A DNA stretch of 64,000 bases from Luteolibacter pohnpeiensis (lineage in GTDB: Bacteria; Verrucomicrobiota; Verrucomicrobiia; Verrucomicrobiales; Akkermansiaceae). The stretch spans positions 124,001 to 188,000 of the forward strand of contig NZ_JAENIJ010000005.1 in NCBI RefSeq assembly GCF_016595435.1, in the 5' to 3' direction. The notes under the pieces were generated by a model. That model had not been told where the DNA came from, did not search any database, and saw only the letters and a list, made by a program, of their open reading frames with translations. Below, piece by piece: positions 63,059 through 64,000 of the stretch. Within the stretch, counting starts at the first letter, position 1, and the number at the start of each line of letters is the position of its first letter. A program made the translations under genes and the position numbers.

Positions 63059-64000
63059 TCACCGGGTTGTGGCGACTTCGCTGGTAGATTTTGCCAACTT
63101 CGCGGTGACCGGCGATTTTGCGTCGATCCTGCTGGCGATGACCTGATCGGCCCGAATGCCATCGATGCCGACAATTTCGAATTTCCAGCCACTTTCTTCA
63201 ATGCTGTCCGCCATTTCCGGGACCCGCCCGAGGCGGACGCCGAAATATCCAGAGATCGTGTGGAATTCTTCGCGTTCGTTGGCGGGTAACTCGAAGTCAT
63301 CCAGATACTCGCCCAAACGATCGGTTTCGAATGTGCCGTCGATCAGCCAGGAGTGATCATCCCGCCGGCGGATGGTCAGCATTCTCAGTTCTTCCTTGGT
63401 CGGCACATCGCCGACGATGGATTCCATCAAATCGATGAGTGTCACCATGCCGATGACGCAGCCGAATTCGTCCAGGACAAAGGCGACATGAGTTCCTGTG
63501 CTGCGGAATAATTCCAGGGTGACGCTGGTTCTCTGCGTGACCGGAACCAGCAGAGGAGGGCGCATCAGGTGTTTGAAGGACACCTCAATGCCTGCGGCAA
63601 GCTGCGCGTAGCAATCTTTTACCGAAACGACGCCGACGAGGTTATCCCGGTCATTTTCCCAAACCGGAAAGTGGGTTTGGGAACTCCCCACGATCTTTGG
63701 CCACACCTGTTCGTGTGGGGTTGCCAGATTGATCCAGGTGAGCTTGGGCCGTGGGATCATGATGTCATACACGGTCAGCTTCTCAAATCCGATGACCCGC
63801 TCGATCATGATGAAATCCTCTGGTGGGACATTTTCGGATTCCAGCGTATCGCGGATCATTAGGCCCAGCTCTTCCTTCGATAGCGGTGGGGGTGGCTTTT
63901 TTTGACTTCCAACGATTCTAAGCAAGCCGTTTGCGGCGGCAGTCAGCATGCGGATCACTGGCGAAGTCATGCCGGTCAGGGCTTGCACGATTCCCGCGCT
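63059..64000 (-). CDS. CorC/HlyC-type hemolysin-family protein (CBS pair), N-terminus beyond the window
   Basis: The frame is open from the right edge and gives ~314 residues to the stop at 63059. The visible part has the end of a membrane region (SPVIRMLTAAANGLLRIVG), a linker, then two CBS domains with IMIPRPKLTWINL, PVWENDRDNLVGVVSV, LEL, HVAFVLDEFGCVIGMVTL, and the CorC/HlyC domain with DGTFETDRLGEYL and GWKFEIVGIDG. A DUF21 membrane domain is expected upstream, outside the window. Such proteins are linked to Mg2+ or Co2+ efflux. It is followed after 79 bases by terC. Confidence 0.85.
   Translation of the reverse strand, partial: SAGIVQALTGMTSPVIRMLTAAANGLLRIVGSQKKPPPPLSKEELGLMIRDTLESENVPPEDFIMIERVIGFEKLTVYDIMIPRPKLTWINLATPHEQVWPKIVGSSQTHFPVWENDRDNLVGVVSVKDCYAQLAAGIEVSFKHLMRPPLLVPVTQRTSVTLELFRSTGTHVAFVLDEFGCVIGMVTLIDLMESIVGDVPTKEELRMLTIRRRDDHSWLIDGTFETDRLGEYLDDFELPANEREEFHTISGYFGVRLGRVPEMADSIEESGWKFEIVGIDGIRADQVIASRIDAKSPVTAKLAKSTSEVATTR

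Noticed and set aside
1-64000. CRISPR arrays, tRNA or rRNA genes, IS elements, prophage
   Set aside because: No regularly spaced repeats, cloverleaf-like sequences, transposase motifs or phage genes were found on either strand by eye; a dedicated scan (tRNAscan-SE, CRISPR finder) could not be run.

Overview
The window is a gene-dense bacterial chromosome segment of mid-to-high GC. About 57 protein genes were read on both strands, mostly in short co-directional runs with overlapping or abutting ends. No rRNA, tRNA, CRISPR array, insertion sequence or prophage was seen. Gene content suggests a Verrucomicrobiota bacterium, probably of the Verrucomicrobiaceae/Luteolibacter type. Supporting features are a PEP-CTERM exosortase substrate with the short PEP-helix-RRRR tail, a GH92 mannosidase, a DUF1080 protein, a very long primary sigma factor, an ECF sigma/anti-sigma/PDZ cassette, a Ser/Thr kinase-like receptor with a long helical tail, and several secreted proteins of no known family. 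This placement is an inference from gene content only.

Layout. 1-4.3 kb: an ECF sigma factor, a one-pass anti-sigma-like protein and a truncated PDZ protein on the minus strand, behind lipA and an EVE-domain gene, with murI divergent. 4.4-10.9 kb: a GH92 mannosidase with its own terminator, then glmM, a GlmU-like left-handed beta-helix protein and glmS, a nearly complete UDP-GlcNAc precursor route. 10.9-14.5 kb: an S41 peptidase and ftsH. 14.7-19.9 kb: a 1171-residue fused ABC transporter with TerB-like and FHA-like regions, convergent with a ParA ATPase whose stop codon directly abuts the start of a Pro-rich, roadblock-like protein. 20-25 kb: a thioredoxin-fold lipoprotein lacking its CxxC, an unknown secreted protein, hisB-hisH and rplI. 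25-34 kb: sirtuin and mnmE, a zinc-ribbon membrane protein, hisC, an ArsC/Spx protein, a GreA-like protein, ubiE/menG, a rhodanese gene tightly divergent from an ArsR repressor, and a ClC transporter.

34-46 kb: gpmI-HIT, DUF1080-DUF1287, a two-component system, then a long minus-strand run of bioD, rsmB, a 44-residue membrane protein, a GNAT enzyme, and an SbcD/YhaO-like nuclease with an SbcC/YhaN-like ATPase. 46-54 kb: nadB, a PEP-CTERM protein, an unknown secreted protein, a lipase-like hydrolase, rarA and mgtE. 53.6-59.7 kb: a Ser/Thr kinase-like protein whose catalytic Asp is replaced by Asn, then rpoD, hsp33 (hslO) and a GpgS-like glucosyltransferase in one minus-strand run. 60-64 kb: an alanine/glycine:cation symporter convergent with a TerC protein, whose last codons lie inside the symporter's terminator hairpin, and a truncated CorC/HlyC-type CBS protein.

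Most of the window is housekeeping: cell-wall precursors, histidine, NAD, biotin, lipoate and RNA modification. The less ordinary parts are the 14.7-19.9 kb transporter/ParA/roadblock block, the kinase-like receptor at 53.6 kb, the divided GlmU function, and the rpoD-hsp33-gpgS run. Many starts are GTG with weak Shine-Dalgarno sequences, so several starts below were chosen by signal peptide, family N-terminus or spacing.
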